NCBI GenBank assembly: GCA_016705005.1
Contig: JADIZB010000017.1
Coordinates: 62,001-126,000 of the forward strand
From: Bacteroidales bacterium
GTDB lineage: Bacteria; Bacteroidota; Bacteroidia; Bacteroidales; Lentimicrobiaceae
Reading direction: 5' to 3'
DNA length: 64,000 nt
Positions 51,700 to 61,423 of the stretch are shown piece after piece. A model generated the notes under the pieces. That model did not search any database. It worked only from the letters and a program-made list of their open reading frames with translations, and had not been told where the DNA came from. The position numbers were made by a program, and so were the translations under genes. Within the stretch, counting starts at the first letter, position 1; each line of letters starts with the position of its first letter.

Positions 51700-52147
51700 A
51701 ATATTACCGGACAACAGTGGCTTATTTTATATTTCATGTCTGCTTCACAAATGAAAACACCTTGATAAAATGGTTTCTGATTCTGGTGATTGATCAGATT
51801 TTTATAGGTTTTGGTTTTCATCCCCACAAACATAATAAGGAATCACAAAGATTTCAAGTTAATCGTCCCATCAATGTTTCATCATGTAATAAATTATATT
51901 ACATCATTACTACATCATTGAGTATGCAATATATTTATAAATAGGAGATTATGAAAATTAATCCAAAAAATTGGATCACATCATTGTGTTTTTTTTACAG
52001 TGGTTCACAAGAGATGGAATGGTTGTTCAGAAATCGGTAGAAATTCTGCAGAATACATATCAAAAGGGTCATATTAACAGGTCCAGTTTAGGCAGCGAAT
52101 ACCATGCAGAACTTGTTTTTTTTTCAGGCAACCGGACATGGTGGATT

Positions 52148-55093
52148 TCAGAATGATATGATAAAATCTATCAGGTTGACCTGGTGATCAAGTCCAAGCT
52201 TTTTCCTTAGCCGATACCGGCTGATTTCAAGACCCCTGACCGAAACATTCATCAGAGGTGCTATTTCCTTTGATGATAGATTCATTTTCAGGTAGGCGCA
52301 TAGCCTGAGTTCTTTAGGTGTCAGGTCGGGATGAACTTCTTTCAGGCGTTTGATAAAATCCTGGTGAACGTCATCAAAATAGGAATCAAAGGCCTCCTGG
52401 TGTTTTTCATTGCTCAGTTCTTTATTGATTTTCCGCACAATGGCAGACAATTCATGTTTATGATCTGCCTGGCCTGAAGGTTTGCTTACGAGATCTGATA
52501 ACTGGAATTTCAATGAAGTAAGAATCTTGTTTTTATGGACGAGGTTCAGTGTTGAATTGGCCAGTTCCTTGTTTTTATGGTTCATCTCATTCACAAGCGT
52601 TTCATTCCTGAGGTTTACTATTTCCTTCTCCTGGATTAAAGCCTGTTCGCGAAAATTCAAGGCCTGGCTGGCAAGTTCTTTTTCATGTTTCTGCAATTCG
52701 GCAGCTCTCGCTTTTTCAATCCTTTTTTTCTGATATAAAATATTTCCTGCAAAAATCATGATAAGAACGATGGTGTATAGTCCATAAGCCACCTTTGATC
52801 TGTGAAATGGAGGTTCTACCCTGAAAGTGAAAGAACTAACCGGCCCGGTTGAAAAATAGGAGTTGGTTGCTCTTATCTCAAAGGTATATATTCCTTCCCT
52901 GAGATTGGTATACTCCTTGAAACTGTTATTGTCCCAATCTGACCATTTCTTCTCAAATCCGACGAGTCTGTAAGAATAAAGCACGCTGTTCTGCCTTTCA
53001 TAACTTGGACAGGTGAAGCTAAAATAAACCGAATTATTTTTATACGGAACTTCAATCTGAGCTGAATCAAAAGCTTCCTTCGGACTCTTGACCCCTTTCA
53101 GAGGTGGGTTTAGTATGGTAACCGGATTGCCGGGATTTCCAAAAGTTACATCCCTGATATAAACCGGATCCGATCGCTTGTAATCCAGGGCAAATTCGGG
53201 GTTGTAATGAATGAGCCCGTTCTGCGATCCGATGTATATATTCTGTTTGTTGTGCAGGTAAATATTTTCAAAGGAAGGGATCAGGGTTTTATTGATCGGA
53301 TAAAAAGGAATTTCTATATTGTTATAACTGCCATCTTCAAGCAGGCGATATACACCGACTTTATTGGCCGAAAAATACCAGAAATTCCCATCATCATCTT
53401 TAATTATTTCACTTACGTAATCCTGCTGCCTGAAGATCTCATTGTAATTTCCCTGTTTTGTGAATGTTTTTCTTTCCCGGTTATATGCAAAAAAACCATC
53501 CCGGGTTGATATCAGGATCTCATTGTTTATTTTATTCAGGTAATACGGCAATTCATCAGGCAGTCCATAGCCTTTATTGAATAGAGTTACAGAAGAGACC
53601 GAAGACAGATTATTACTTAATGTGAGGTGGAATAAACCCCTGTAGCCATGCGCTATCCATAAAGTGCCATCACTGTCCTGTTCCAGAAAACGGCAGGATT
53701 CCGAAAACCCGCTTACCGTATTTGTAACCCTCCATGAACTGCTGTTTTTAACCATCAGTACGAGCCCATTATAAGTGCCGGCCAGTAAAGTGTCGTTTCT
53801 TCCGTTTAATTCCAGGAAATTCCAGAAACCTGAAATTTCTGAAATCCGGGTTGCTTTGCTGCCTTCAATCAGGAAACAGCCGTAATTGTGACCACACAGC
53901 AATTTATCGTCAATAACCTTTAACGACCATACCTGTCCTTCAGTCCCTTTGATCAGTTCAAATTTGCGGTCGGTGTACCTGTTCGAAAGACCGGTCAGTT
54001 CTATTCTGTACAATCCCTGGTTGGTTCCGGCATAGAGATATCCCCCGTATTCCATTGTACAATAGGTGCTTTCAATATTGTAGGTATAATTATAAATACT
54101 TAATGGTGAATTCAGTTCTATATAATCAATGCCATTATCAAGACCTAACCAAAGGTTGTTTCTCTTGTCCTCCAAAAGGCTGAGGATGGTATTGTTCTGC
54201 AGGCCTTTTGGCCTGTTAACATGTTGAAATATAACCCCTTCGTTATTGGTAATGTAAATCCCGTTGCGGATGGTTCCAAAAGCAAAGAAGCCATCCTTCA
54301 GACTTATTCCTGAATACAGTGCATTATCGATCAGCTCTTTATTCAGCGGGTTTTCCCATGGCAGCAGTGAATTATCTTTTAGAACATAAATCCCTTTGTT
54401 GAAAGTTCCGATCAGCAGTTCTTTCTTGTTTTTCTCCAATATAATTCTGATCTCATCGCGTTGGAAAATCGGGTGATTAAACCTGAATTTCAGTCCTGAC
54501 TTTTTAACCTCAAAAATTCCATTGTTTTTGTCAACAACAAGTAACTTCCCATCAATATAGAAGGAATATGTAAAAGTTGACTTTGGTTTTATTACAGTGA
54601 TTTTATTTTTGCTGTATAGAAAAATATACAAAAACGACTGAAAAACAATGCCTTCATCTGTCTTATGAATTTTCCAGACCTCACCAAATGATTTGTATGG
54701 TCCGGGAATCAGCGGCGCAAGTGAATGGAATTTCAGAGCTCCATCAAGAGCAGGTGCAAAGTATCCGATTTCCTCAAAGGAACCTGTATATACTGTGTCA
54801 CCGACAGCTAAAACTGATCTTATGATTGACTGAACAGGGAGGCTATAGGTTTGCCAGTGCTGACCATCGAATTCAAGCAATCCGTCATTGTTGCCGAAAT
54901 ACAGAAAACCTTTACTGTTTTGAGTTACTGACCAGTTTTGTGTGCTTGCATTGTATACCGATTTAGGATAATTGCTGATAAAGGGCAAGCCGGTTTCCTT
55001 GATCTGCGCCAGCATGGTCACATGAATCATGCAGGCGAACCAGAAAACCAGTTGCCGGAAACTGTTCCGGTTTAAGTAAAGCTTATTCTGCAT
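52148..55093 (-). CDS. PUL regulator: propeller sensor, Y_Y_Y domain, membrane helix, LuxR-type HTH
   Basis: About 981 residues. A signal peptide or anchor (WFACMIHVTMLAQ) precedes periplasmic two-component-propeller repeats (SKGFLYFGNNDGLLEFDGQH, KRNNLWLGLDNGIDYIEL and others) forming two beta-propellers over about 40-680. A Y_Y_Y domain follows (about 690-760, YSYRLVGFEKKWSDWDNNSF), then a membrane helix (YTIVLIMIFAGNILYQ) and a charged coiled coil. A cytoplasmic LuxR-type helix-turn-helix closes the protein (LTPKELRLCAYLKMNLSSKE, RGLEISRYRLRKKLGL). It has no kinase or receiver domain, so it is a one-component transmembrane regulator, likely sensing a glucan oligomer and inducing the PUL downstream. 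The ATG at 55093 is preferred over 55150. Confidence 0.9.
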   Translation of the reverse strand: MQNKLYLNRNSFRQLVFWFACMIHVTMLAQIKETGLPFISNYPKSVYNASTQNWSVTQNSKGFLYFGNNDGLLEFDGQHWQTYSLPVQSIIRSVLAVGDTVYTGSFEEIGYFAPALDGALKFHSLAPLIPGPYKSFGEVWKIHKTDEGIVFQSFLYIFLYSKNKITVIKPKSTFTYSFYIDGKLLVVDKNNGIFEVKKSGLKFRFNHPIFQRDEIRIILEKNKKELLIGTFNKGIYVLKDNSLLPWENPLNKELIDNALYSGISLKDGFFAFGTIRNGIYITNNEGVIFQHVNRPKGLQNNTILSLLEDKRNNLWLGLDNGIDYIELNSPLSIYNYTYNIESTYCTMEYGGYLYAGTNQGLYRIELTGLSNRYTDRKFELIKGTEGQVWSLKVIDDKLLCGHNYGCFLIEGSKATRISEISGFWNFLELNGRNDTLLAGTYNGLVLMVKNSSSWRVTNTVSGFSESCRFLEQDSDGTLWIAHGYRGLFHLTLSNNLSSVSSVTLFNKGYGLPDELPYYLNKINNEILISTRDGFFAYNRERKTFTKQGNYNEIFRQQDYVSEIIKDDDGNFWYFSANKVGVYRLLEDGSYNNIEIPFYPINKTLIPSFENIYLHNKQNIYIGSQNGLIHYNPEFALDYKRSDPVYIRDVTFGNPGNPVTILNPPLKGVKSPKEAFDSAQIEVPYKNNSVYFSFTCPSYERQNSVLYSYRLVGFEKKWSDWDNNSFKEYTNLREGIYTFEIRATNSYFSTGPVSSFTFRVEPPFHRSKVAYGLYTIVLIMIFAGNILYQKKRIEKARAAELQKHEKELASQALNFREQALIQEKEIVNLRNETLVNEMNHKNKELANSTLNLVHKNKILTSLKFQLSDLVSKPSGQADHKHELSAIVRKINKELSNEKHQEAFDSYFDDVHQDFIKRLKEVHPDLTPKELRLCAYLKMNLSSKEIAPLMNVSVRGLEISRYRLRKKLGLDHQVNLIDFIISF

Positions 55094-55352
55094 CGAAAAC
55101 ATCTGGAAAGAGAGTCTGTCGCATTTCTTCGATAAAAATACTAAAATCATTTAAGAAATGCGGACTCAATCGAGCTGAAATGTATGACAGATAACCAGCC
55201 ATCCTCTTTAGATCTTTAACTCCAGATACATCTCAGCAAACGAAGGACAATGGAAATATCAACCTAATGAGCGCGCGGAGTAATCATCACAAGTTAAATC
55301 CAATTGTTGGAAGTTGTTGAAAACTTGTAATCCATTTCTCAGGTGCTTTGGG

Positions 55353-55360
55353 TAAATTTG
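55353..55360 (+). promoter_or_regulatory. -7 promoter box of the glycosyltransferase-sigma operon
   Basis: TAAATTTG, an exact TAnnTTTG, 20 bases upstream of the ATG at 55381. No clear -33 box. Confidence 0.45.
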
Positions 55361-55380
55361 CCGATCAAAATTAACGGATA

Positions 55381-56517
55381 ATGGCTTGGTTGCAAAGTAT
55401 TATTTCTTCCGAATGGTTGCCCCTTATTGTTGCCCTGGTGGTAGCCTTGCTTATCCAGTTGATTTATTACTGGTTCATTTTCAGCCGGCTTGCATTTTAT
55501 AATGAATCCAAACGTGGGGTAAAAGAACCGGGTGAGCCTGTATCAGTGATCATTTGTGCTAAAAATGAATACCATAACCTTGTCCGTTTTCTGCCAATTG
55601 TGCTTTCTCAGAATTACCCTGAATTTGAGGTAGTGGTTGTTAACGATGCCTCGGATGATGATACCTATTATCTTTTACGGGAACTTGCTGATAAATACCC
55701 CCATCTTAAGCTGGTTAATATTACCCAGAACCTTAACTTTTTTACAGGAAAGAAATTCCCCCTTTCAATTGGCATAAAATCAGCAAAATATGAGCTTGTT
55801 CTTCTGGCCGATGCCGATTGTTACCCTTCCGGCCCGGATTGGATTGAGTCTATGCAATCTGCATTTACTGGAAAAACAGAGATTGTTCTTGGGTATGGAC
55901 CTTATGCCCCGCAACCAGGAATACTGAACAAAATAATCAGGTTTGATACCCTGATGGTGGCTGTTCAGTACATGTCGCTTGCACTCGCCGGAATGCCTTA
56001 CATGGGCGTCGGTCGGAACCTGGCTTACCGGAAGTCGCTCTTTTTTAACATCGGGGGGTTTGTAAAGCATTATAAAATAAGCTCAGGCGATGATGACCTT
56101 TTTATTAATCAGGTTGCCAGAGGCAGTAACACAAGGATTCAACCACTTGCCGCAGCGCATACTTATTCCAAATCGAAGCAGACATTTGGCGCCTGGTTCA
56201 GGCAAAAAAAAAGACATCTGACAACAGGCCGTCTTTACAGGCCGGCACATAAATTTGTTTTAGGACTGTATTCATTCACTCAGATGGCGTTCTTCGCGCT
56301 GCTCGTTGCACTGCTGGTGCTGCGTGTTGACTGGATGTTGCTGGCCGGTATTTTTACAGTCCGGCTTATTACGCAGATGATCATTGTAAAAAGAAGCATG
56401 ATCAGGCTTAATGAAAAGCATTTTTTCTTACTTTCACCATTGTTTGAAATCATGCTGATGATGATTAATTTCATACTCGGTTTTGCCGGAATGTTCTCCA
56501 GGAAGACTCAATGGTAA
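55381..56517 (+). CDS. Membrane glycosyltransferase, family 2
   Basis: 378 residues. An N-terminal membrane helix (WLPLIVALVVALLIQLIYYW) is followed by a cytoplasmic GT-A domain at about 55-270. The domain has VSVIICAKNE, VVNDASDDDTYYLL, the metal-binding LADADCYP, SSGDDDLFINQV-like acceptor-site residues (SGDDDL), and QKKRHL in the place of the QxxRW motif. Two or three C-terminal helices follow (MAFFALLVALLVLRV, LLAGIFTVRLITQMIIV, IMLMMINFILGFAGMF). It is a processive-type family, but the product is unknown. Its stop overlaps the start of the sigma factor gene by 7 bases. Confidence 0.88.
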   Translation: MAWLQSIISSEWLPLIVALVVALLIQLIYYWFIFSRLAFYNESKRGVKEPGEPVSVIICAKNEYHNLVRFLPIVLSQNYPEFEVVVVNDASDDDTYYLLRELADKYPHLKLVNITQNLNFFTGKKFPLSIGIKSAKYELVLLADADCYPSGPDWIESMQSAFTGKTEIVLGYGPYAPQPGILNKIIRFDTLMVAVQYMSLALAGMPYMGVGRNLAYRKSLFFNIGGFVKHYKISSGDDDLFINQVARGSNTRIQPLAAAHTYSKSKQTFGAWFRQKKRHLTTGRLYRPAHKFVLGLYSFTQMAFFALLVALLVLRVDWMLLAGIFTVRLITQMIIVKRSMIRLNEKHFFLLSPLFEIMLMMINFILGFAGMFSRKTQW

Positions 56518-57101
56518 ACGAAAATTCTTCAAAAGATTCCGTTTCACGCGACCTGCTGCTCGTTGAAAGGGCAGTTCAGGGTGACCAGAAAGCCTTTGCT
56601 GTTCTGATGTCGCTCTACGAAGATTCACTTTATCACATGTTGCTAAAGAAGGTCGGTGATCCGGTTATTGCCGAAGATCTTACCATCGAAGCATTCAGTA
56701 AAGCTTTTCAGAATCTTGCGAGATTTTCTCCTGATTTTGCTTTTAGCACATGGTTGTTTAAAATTGCCACCAACAATTGCATTGATTATCTGCGCAAGCA
56801 AAAGAATGATCCATGTTCAAGGGAGAAAGGTCAGAATCCCGGGCCACAGACAGAAATTGTTGATCATGCTTTCGGACCGGAAGAAAATTTTATCAGGGAA
56901 CAACGTCAGCGCTTGTTGCGCGAGATCGTTGACAAACTCAACCCACGCTATCGTAAGCTGATTATGCTTCGGTATTTTGAAGAACTTTCGTACGAAGAGA
57001 TTTCTGTACGCCTTAAGTTGCCGCTCGGCACTGTGAAAGCTGGGATTTTCAGGGCAAAGGACCTGTTATATCTGATCCTTCGGAATTCAAAAGATATCTG
57101 A
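56511..57101 (+). CDS. ECF-type RNA polymerase sigma factor
   Basis: 196 residues. Region 2 (about 20-90: FAVLMSLYEDSLYHMLLKKV, EDLTIEAFSKAF, FSTWLFKIATNNCIDYLRK) recognises the -10 element. Region 4 (about 135-190: LNPRYRKLIMLRYFEELSYE, LPLGTVKAGIFRAKDLL) is a helix-turn-helix for the -35. It starts within the last codons of the glycosyltransferase gene (ATGGTAA), so the two are translationally coupled. No anti-sigma gene follows. Its regulon is unknown; envelope or polysaccharide functions are suggested by the neighbour only. Confidence 0.92.
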   Translation: MVNENSSKDSVSRDLLLVERAVQGDQKAFAVLMSLYEDSLYHMLLKKVGDPVIAEDLTIEAFSKAFQNLARFSPDFAFSTWLFKIATNNCIDYLRKQKNDPCSREKGQNPGPQTEIVDHAFGPEENFIREQRQRLLREIVDKLNPRYRKLIMLRYFEELSYEEISVRLKLPLGTVKAGIFRAKDLLYLILRNSKDI

Positions 57102-57271
57102 GCAGGATTTGCACAGATTGATAACTTTTCTCGCCAGCTTCAGTTACTTTCAATCACATTTAATCATTAATAATCAACAGGCTATAGCCTGCCGGATTGT
57201 TCTTGCCGGATTGAACTATGCCACGGTTGGTGATATCAGTCCCGGCTTCTGTATAAATTCAGATTTCAGAT

Positions 57272-58414
57272 ATGAGAAGTGAGCAACTGGTATATAGAGA
57301 AAATATTGGGTGGCAGCAGTTGAACACCTGTGCTGATTGCAGCAATGCCGGACTGGTATTTGTGTTTGGTAGCCGTGAATTGCTGTCAGTAGCCGAAAAT
57401 ATTGAATATATCACGAAAAGATATCCGGCTGCAGAAATTGTAGGCTGCTCTACTTCCGGAGAAATCTTCAGGGAAGAAGTGCTGAGTTCAAGTATTGTAT
57501 GCACGGCTGTTCAATTTGAAAAAACCATCGTCAGGGTTGTTGAAGAACATATCGGGCAGGCTGAGGAAAGCTATAGCATTGGACAGAAACTGGCAGCAAA
57601 TCTTGATACCAAAGGTCTGGTGCATATAATGGTTTTATCTGAAGGCCTCAACATCAACGGGAGCGAACTTACAAAAGGATTAAACTCTGTTCTCGGAGGC
57701 AGAATCCAGATAACCGGCGGATTGGCTGGAGATTCAGAAGATTTCATAGAAACGGTTTTGGTTCATAACAGGGTTTGTTCTAAGAATCTTGTGATAGCCA
57801 TCGGATTCTATGGTGATAACATCAAAATCGGTTATGGATCGATGGGTGGCTGGGATTCGTTTGGTGTTGACAGACTGGTAACCAGATCAATGGCCAACGT
57901 TCTTTATGAACTTGACGGTCAACCGGCACTTGAATTATACAAAAAGTACCTTGGACATCATGCGGCCGGCTTGCCGGCTTCTGCATTGCTTTTCCCTCTG
58001 AGTCTGAGATCCGCCGATTCTGACGTTATACTGGTGCGTACCATCCTTTCGGTTAGTGAAAAGGACGGAAGCATGACTTTTGCGGGTGACATTCCCGAAG
58101 GTGATTATGTCAGACTCATGAAAGCCAGTTTTGAGAAACTTGTAGGAGGCGCTTTCACTGCAGCAGAACTGTCTGGTACAAGCCTTGGTGATACTGACCC
58201 TGACCTTGCAATACTCATTAGTTGCGTTGGCCGTAGGTTGGTTTTAAAGCAAAGGGTAGAGGAAGAAGTTGAAGCTGTACGGGAAGTATTAGGGAGCAGG
58301 GCAACCATTACAGGATTCTATTCCTACGGGGAAATTTGTCCGGGCCACCCTTTCGGACAGCGGTGTGAACTTCATAACCAAACAATGACAATCACTTTGT
58401 TCAAGGAACAATAA
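57272..58414 (+). CDS. FIST-domain sensory protein
   Basis: 380 residues with no membrane segment. The N-terminal FIST domain (about 25-215) contains AEIVGCSTSGEIF and GRIQITGGLAGDSEDF, and the C-terminal FIST domain (about 215-375) ends RATITGFYSYGEICPG. FIST modules are thought to bind small ligands such as amino acids and are found next to signalling proteins. The hybrid histidine kinase gene begins 12 bases later on the same strand, so this protein is likely its input partner. Confidence 0.9.
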   Translation: MRSEQLVYRENIGWQQLNTCADCSNAGLVFVFGSRELLSVAENIEYITKRYPAAEIVGCSTSGEIFREEVLSSSIVCTAVQFEKTIVRVVEEHIGQAEESYSIGQKLAANLDTKGLVHIMVLSEGLNINGSELTKGLNSVLGGRIQITGGLAGDSEDFIETVLVHNRVCSKNLVIAIGFYGDNIKIGYGSMGGWDSFGVDRLVTRSMANVLYELDGQPALELYKKYLGHHAAGLPASALLFPLSLRSADSDVILVRTILSVSEKDGSMTFAGDIPEGDYVRLMKASFEKLVGGAFTAAELSGTSLGDTDPDLAILISCVGRRLVLKQRVEEEVEAVREVLGSRATITGFYSYGEICPGHPFGQRCELHNQTMTITLFKEQ

Positions 58415-58426
58415 ACGGATATCAGG

Positions 58427-61117
58427 ATGGAAAGTGATTTACACAAACTGCTCCTTCGCCAGATAAAAAGGCACTTCGGACAGACCTCTGATCTAACCGC
58501 AGAGTTATCGGGTTTCATTCAGGACATCAGTGATACCTATTACAGCCTTGAAGATGATGCAGGAATTCTCCAGCACTCGCTTGATCTGAGCTCCCAGGAG
58601 CTCAGGGATGCTTATATGAAGCAAAAGCAGGATGCTGATGGCAGGCAGGAAATCATTGAAAAAATAATGACTGCAATTTATGCTTTAAACCCATCATCAA
58701 AGAATGACAAGGTAGCAGCAGATAAAAAGGACACATCTTTTCTCTTCGAATCACTGATAAGTCTGATTGAGGAGCACAAACAAATGGAAGTATCTCTGAA
58801 AGAGAGCGAATTCTATTTGCGTGAAATACTCGATTCGCAGGAAGTTGGCGTTATCATTATAGATGCAGAAACCAGCAGGATATCATTTATCAATCGCAAA
58901 GGAGCAAATCTTTTTGGCGCTGAGAAAGATCAGATCATTGGAAAGATTTGCCATGATTTCATTTGCCCTACTCCCAAAGGTCAATGCCATTTGCCTGGCT
59001 CCCAAACATGCCTGGTTTCTTCTGAAAGAATTCTGATCAACGTGAAGGGAGAGCACATCCCTATCCTCAAATCAGTGGTGCATTCAACCTTTAATAACAG
59101 GAAATGCCTGGTTGAATCATTTGTCGATATCACAGAACGGAAAAGGGCTGAAGCTGAAATTATCAGATCCAAAGAGGAAGCTGAAGCCGCAAACCATGCC
59201 AAATCGGAGTTTCTGGCAAATATGAGCCATGAGATAAGGACCCCGCTCAATGGAGTAATTGGGTTCTCTGATCTTCTGATGAAAACAGAGTTGAGCAGCA
59301 CCCAGTTTCAGTATATGCAAACAGTTTATCATTCCGCCAATTCTTTATTGGATCTGCTGAACGATATCCTGGACTTTTCAAAAATTGAAGCCGGTAAACT
59401 GGAACTCTACCCGGAGAAAACAGATCTGATTGAACTGGCAGAGCAGATCAGTGATATGATGCGGTTTAAGGCACATGAAAAAGGTCTTGAACTTCTGCTG
59501 AACCTACCTGCAGAATTGCCAAGGTTTATTCACGCCGATCCGGTGAGATTAAGGCAAATCATTGTTAACCTGGTTGGGAATGCCCTGAAATTTACCGAAA
59601 AAGGAGAAGTTGAACTCAGTATTGAGATTGAGAACTTCACCGAATCCGGTGATGAAATAGAAATCAGGTTTACAGTAAGAGACACCGGGATTGGTATCCC
59701 TGAAGACAAACAGCACAGGATTTTTGAATCCTTCTCCCAGGCTGACTCAACTACGACCAGAAAATATGGAGGAACAGGTCTCGGGCTTGCGATTTCAGCT
59801 CGACTGACCGAAATGATGGGTTCAACATTGCAATTGTCCAGTCTCCCGGGATCAGGAAGCCGTTTCTTCTTTTCTATCAAAACCAGGGCTGAACATGGGG
59901 AACCATTGGTCGAAGGTGATTTAAGTAAAATCCGGAGAATTCTGGTGGTTGATGACAATGAAAAGAACCGTCAGATACTCCGGCAAATGCTGAACAGCAG
60001 GCATATAAACTGCGATCTGGCAGCCAACGGTGTTGAAGCCCTGAATATGGTGGATAACAATCAGCATTACGATGTAATCATCCTTGATTATCAAATGCCT
60101 GGTCTTAACGGACTTGAAACTGTAAGGGCTATACGTGAAAAATTGAAGATGTCTGAAATTCAACAGCCGGTATTGTTCCTTCACAGCTCTTCCGATGATG
60201 AGGATATCCGAAAGGAGAGCCTGAGATTGGGCGTAAGGCAGACTATGGTTAAGCCTGTGAAAATGAATCAGTTATTTTCTGCACTTGCCCAGGTACTCTC
60301 CACGGATTCCCAAAAAATAAATGACCATCCATTGAATGTATCCAACGGAAAGTCATCAGGCATTCACGAAACTTACAGAATATTAATTGTTGAAGACAAC
60401 AGAACCAATATGATTCTTGCACGAGCGATCATCAGCAGGCTTTTGCCGGGATCGGAGATTTTTCAGGCTTCCAACGGAGCTGAAGCGATTGAGCAATATC
60501 GCCTCAACCGGCCTGATTTCATGTTTATGGATATACAGATGCCTGTGATGAACGGTTACGATGCCACCCAGAATATCAGGGAGATGGAAAGTCTTCTCGG
60601 GAAACGTTGTCCGATCATTGCACTTACCGCAGGGACCGTCAAAGGAGAAGAAGCGAGATGTATTGAAGCAGGTATGGATGATTATATTTCAAAACCGGTG
60701 GTTGAAGAAACAATTGACCGGGTGTTGAAAACCTGGTTAACAGAAGTGAAGGATACTTCATATAAAAGAAAAGACATGTTTTCTCAACCTGAATCCTATC
60801 ATTTCAACAGGATTGAGTTAATCGAACGTCTTGATGGCGACGAAGATTTGCTCCGTGAGCTGATTTCAGTGTCATCGGAAACATACACAGGCTTATTAAA
60901 GGAAATGAAGGATGCTTTTAAAGAAAAGCAATGCATGGAAATAAAACTGATCGCTCACTCAATCAAGGGGTCGGCCAGAAGTATCTGTTGCCATACCCTT
61001 GCCGACATCGCCACCCGTATCGAACTGATGAATGGTGCAGAATTTGAAACCATGGAGGTGCTGATCACAGAGCTGGAATCAGAAATAAATACCTTGAACG
61101 AAGAATTTTTCAGATAG
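58427..61117 (+). CDS. Hybrid histidine kinase: PAS, HisKA, HATPase, two receivers, HPt
   Basis: 896 residues without membrane helices. Domains in order: an N-terminal helical region (1-120), PAS (about 125-235), HisKA with phospho-His268 (ANMSHEIRTPLNG), HATPase (about 370-485; GNALKFTEKG, DTGIGIP, GGTGLGLAIS), receiver 1 (about 503-620, D554 in ILDYQMPG), receiver 2 (about 650-765, D702 in MDIQMPVMNG) and an HPt domain (about 790-890, H844 in LIAHSIKGSA). The PAS domain has four close Cys (175, 180, 187, 195). No DNA-binding output domain is present, so the signal must pass to a separate protein. Confidence 0.95.
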   Translation: MESDLHKLLLRQIKRHFGQTSDLTAELSGFIQDISDTYYSLEDDAGILQHSLDLSSQELRDAYMKQKQDADGRQEIIEKIMTAIYALNPSSKNDKVAADKKDTSFLFESLISLIEEHKQMEVSLKESEFYLREILDSQEVGVIIIDAETSRISFINRKGANLFGAEKDQIIGKICHDFICPTPKGQCHLPGSQTCLVSSERILINVKGEHIPILKSVVHSTFNNRKCLVESFVDITERKRAEAEIIRSKEEAEAANHAKSEFLANMSHEIRTPLNGVIGFSDLLMKTELSSTQFQYMQTVYHSANSLLDLLNDILDFSKIEAGKLELYPEKTDLIELAEQISDMMRFKAHEKGLELLLNLPAELPRFIHADPVRLRQIIVNLVGNALKFTEKGEVELSIEIENFTESGDEIEIRFTVRDTGIGIPEDKQHRIFESFSQADSTTTRKYGGTGLGLAISARLTEMMGSTLQLSSLPGSGSRFFFSIKTRAEHGEPLVEGDLSKIRRILVVDDNEKNRQILRQMLNSRHINCDLAANGVEALNMVDNNQHYDVIILDYQMPGLNGLETVRAIREKLKMSEIQQPVLFLHSSSDDEDIRKESLRLGVRQTMVKPVKMNQLFSALAQVLSTDSQKINDHPLNVSNGKSSGIHETYRILIVEDNRTNMILARAIISRLLPGSEIFQASNGAEAIEQYRLNRPDFMFMDIQMPVMNGYDATQNIREMESLLGKRCPIIALTAGTVKGEEARCIEAGMDDYISKPVVEETIDRVLKTWLTEVKDTSYKRKDMFSQPESYHFNRIELIERLDGDEDLLRELISVSSETYTGLLKEMKDAFKEKQCMEIKLIAHSIKGSARSICCHTLADIATRIELMNGAEFETMEVLITELESEINTLNEEFFR

Positions 61118-61423
61118 CAGGCTACCAATCACCCTGAAATTAAATTAGCGAACTCCGCAAAAGTTATAAACCCGGTTTTCTGCTGCATTCATCCTTCCTG
61201 AAACTCGTGCAGGAAAAAGAAGCTGAAATGCACTCATTCTGCTCAAAAACGGGTTTTTTGATTTGATTCAGTGGGCTTCGGTACTCCTGCATGAATATAC
61301 TGCATGCCCCACTCTTCGGCAGATGGACAGGTTGCTTAGCCTGACTGGTGAGGTAGGCGTCAGATGAAAATCACCGATATGGTCAGTCAGGCAGTTTATT
61401 TAAAAGTTGATTAACTAACCGTT
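61118..61423. other. Intergenic region between convergent genes
   Basis: 306 bases between the histidine kinase and patatin genes. It contains aaacccg (about 61169) and cgggtttttt (about 61251), which could pair across a long loop to form a poor terminator. No gene is seen. Confidence 0.4.

Larger units (their letters stand above)
51437..52147. other. PUL promoter region, no gene supported
   Basis: 711 bases between the regulator and the first structural gene of the PUL. It holds the 17-bp perfect inverted repeat (51603-51646), a dispersed repeat (51671-51699, cattctgagcgttagcgaag...) and AT-rich sequence. Short plus-strand frames at 51717-51944 and 51971-52156 have no family features. No clear TAnnTTTG was found on the minus strand, so a regulator-dependent promoter is likely. 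Confidence 0.55.

Noticed and set aside
51717..52156. Two plus-strand frames (51717-51944 and 51971-52156) in the PUL promoter region
   Set aside because: Low-complexity, aromatic-rich translations with no family motif and no promoter. The second overlaps the end of the regulator gene on the other strand.
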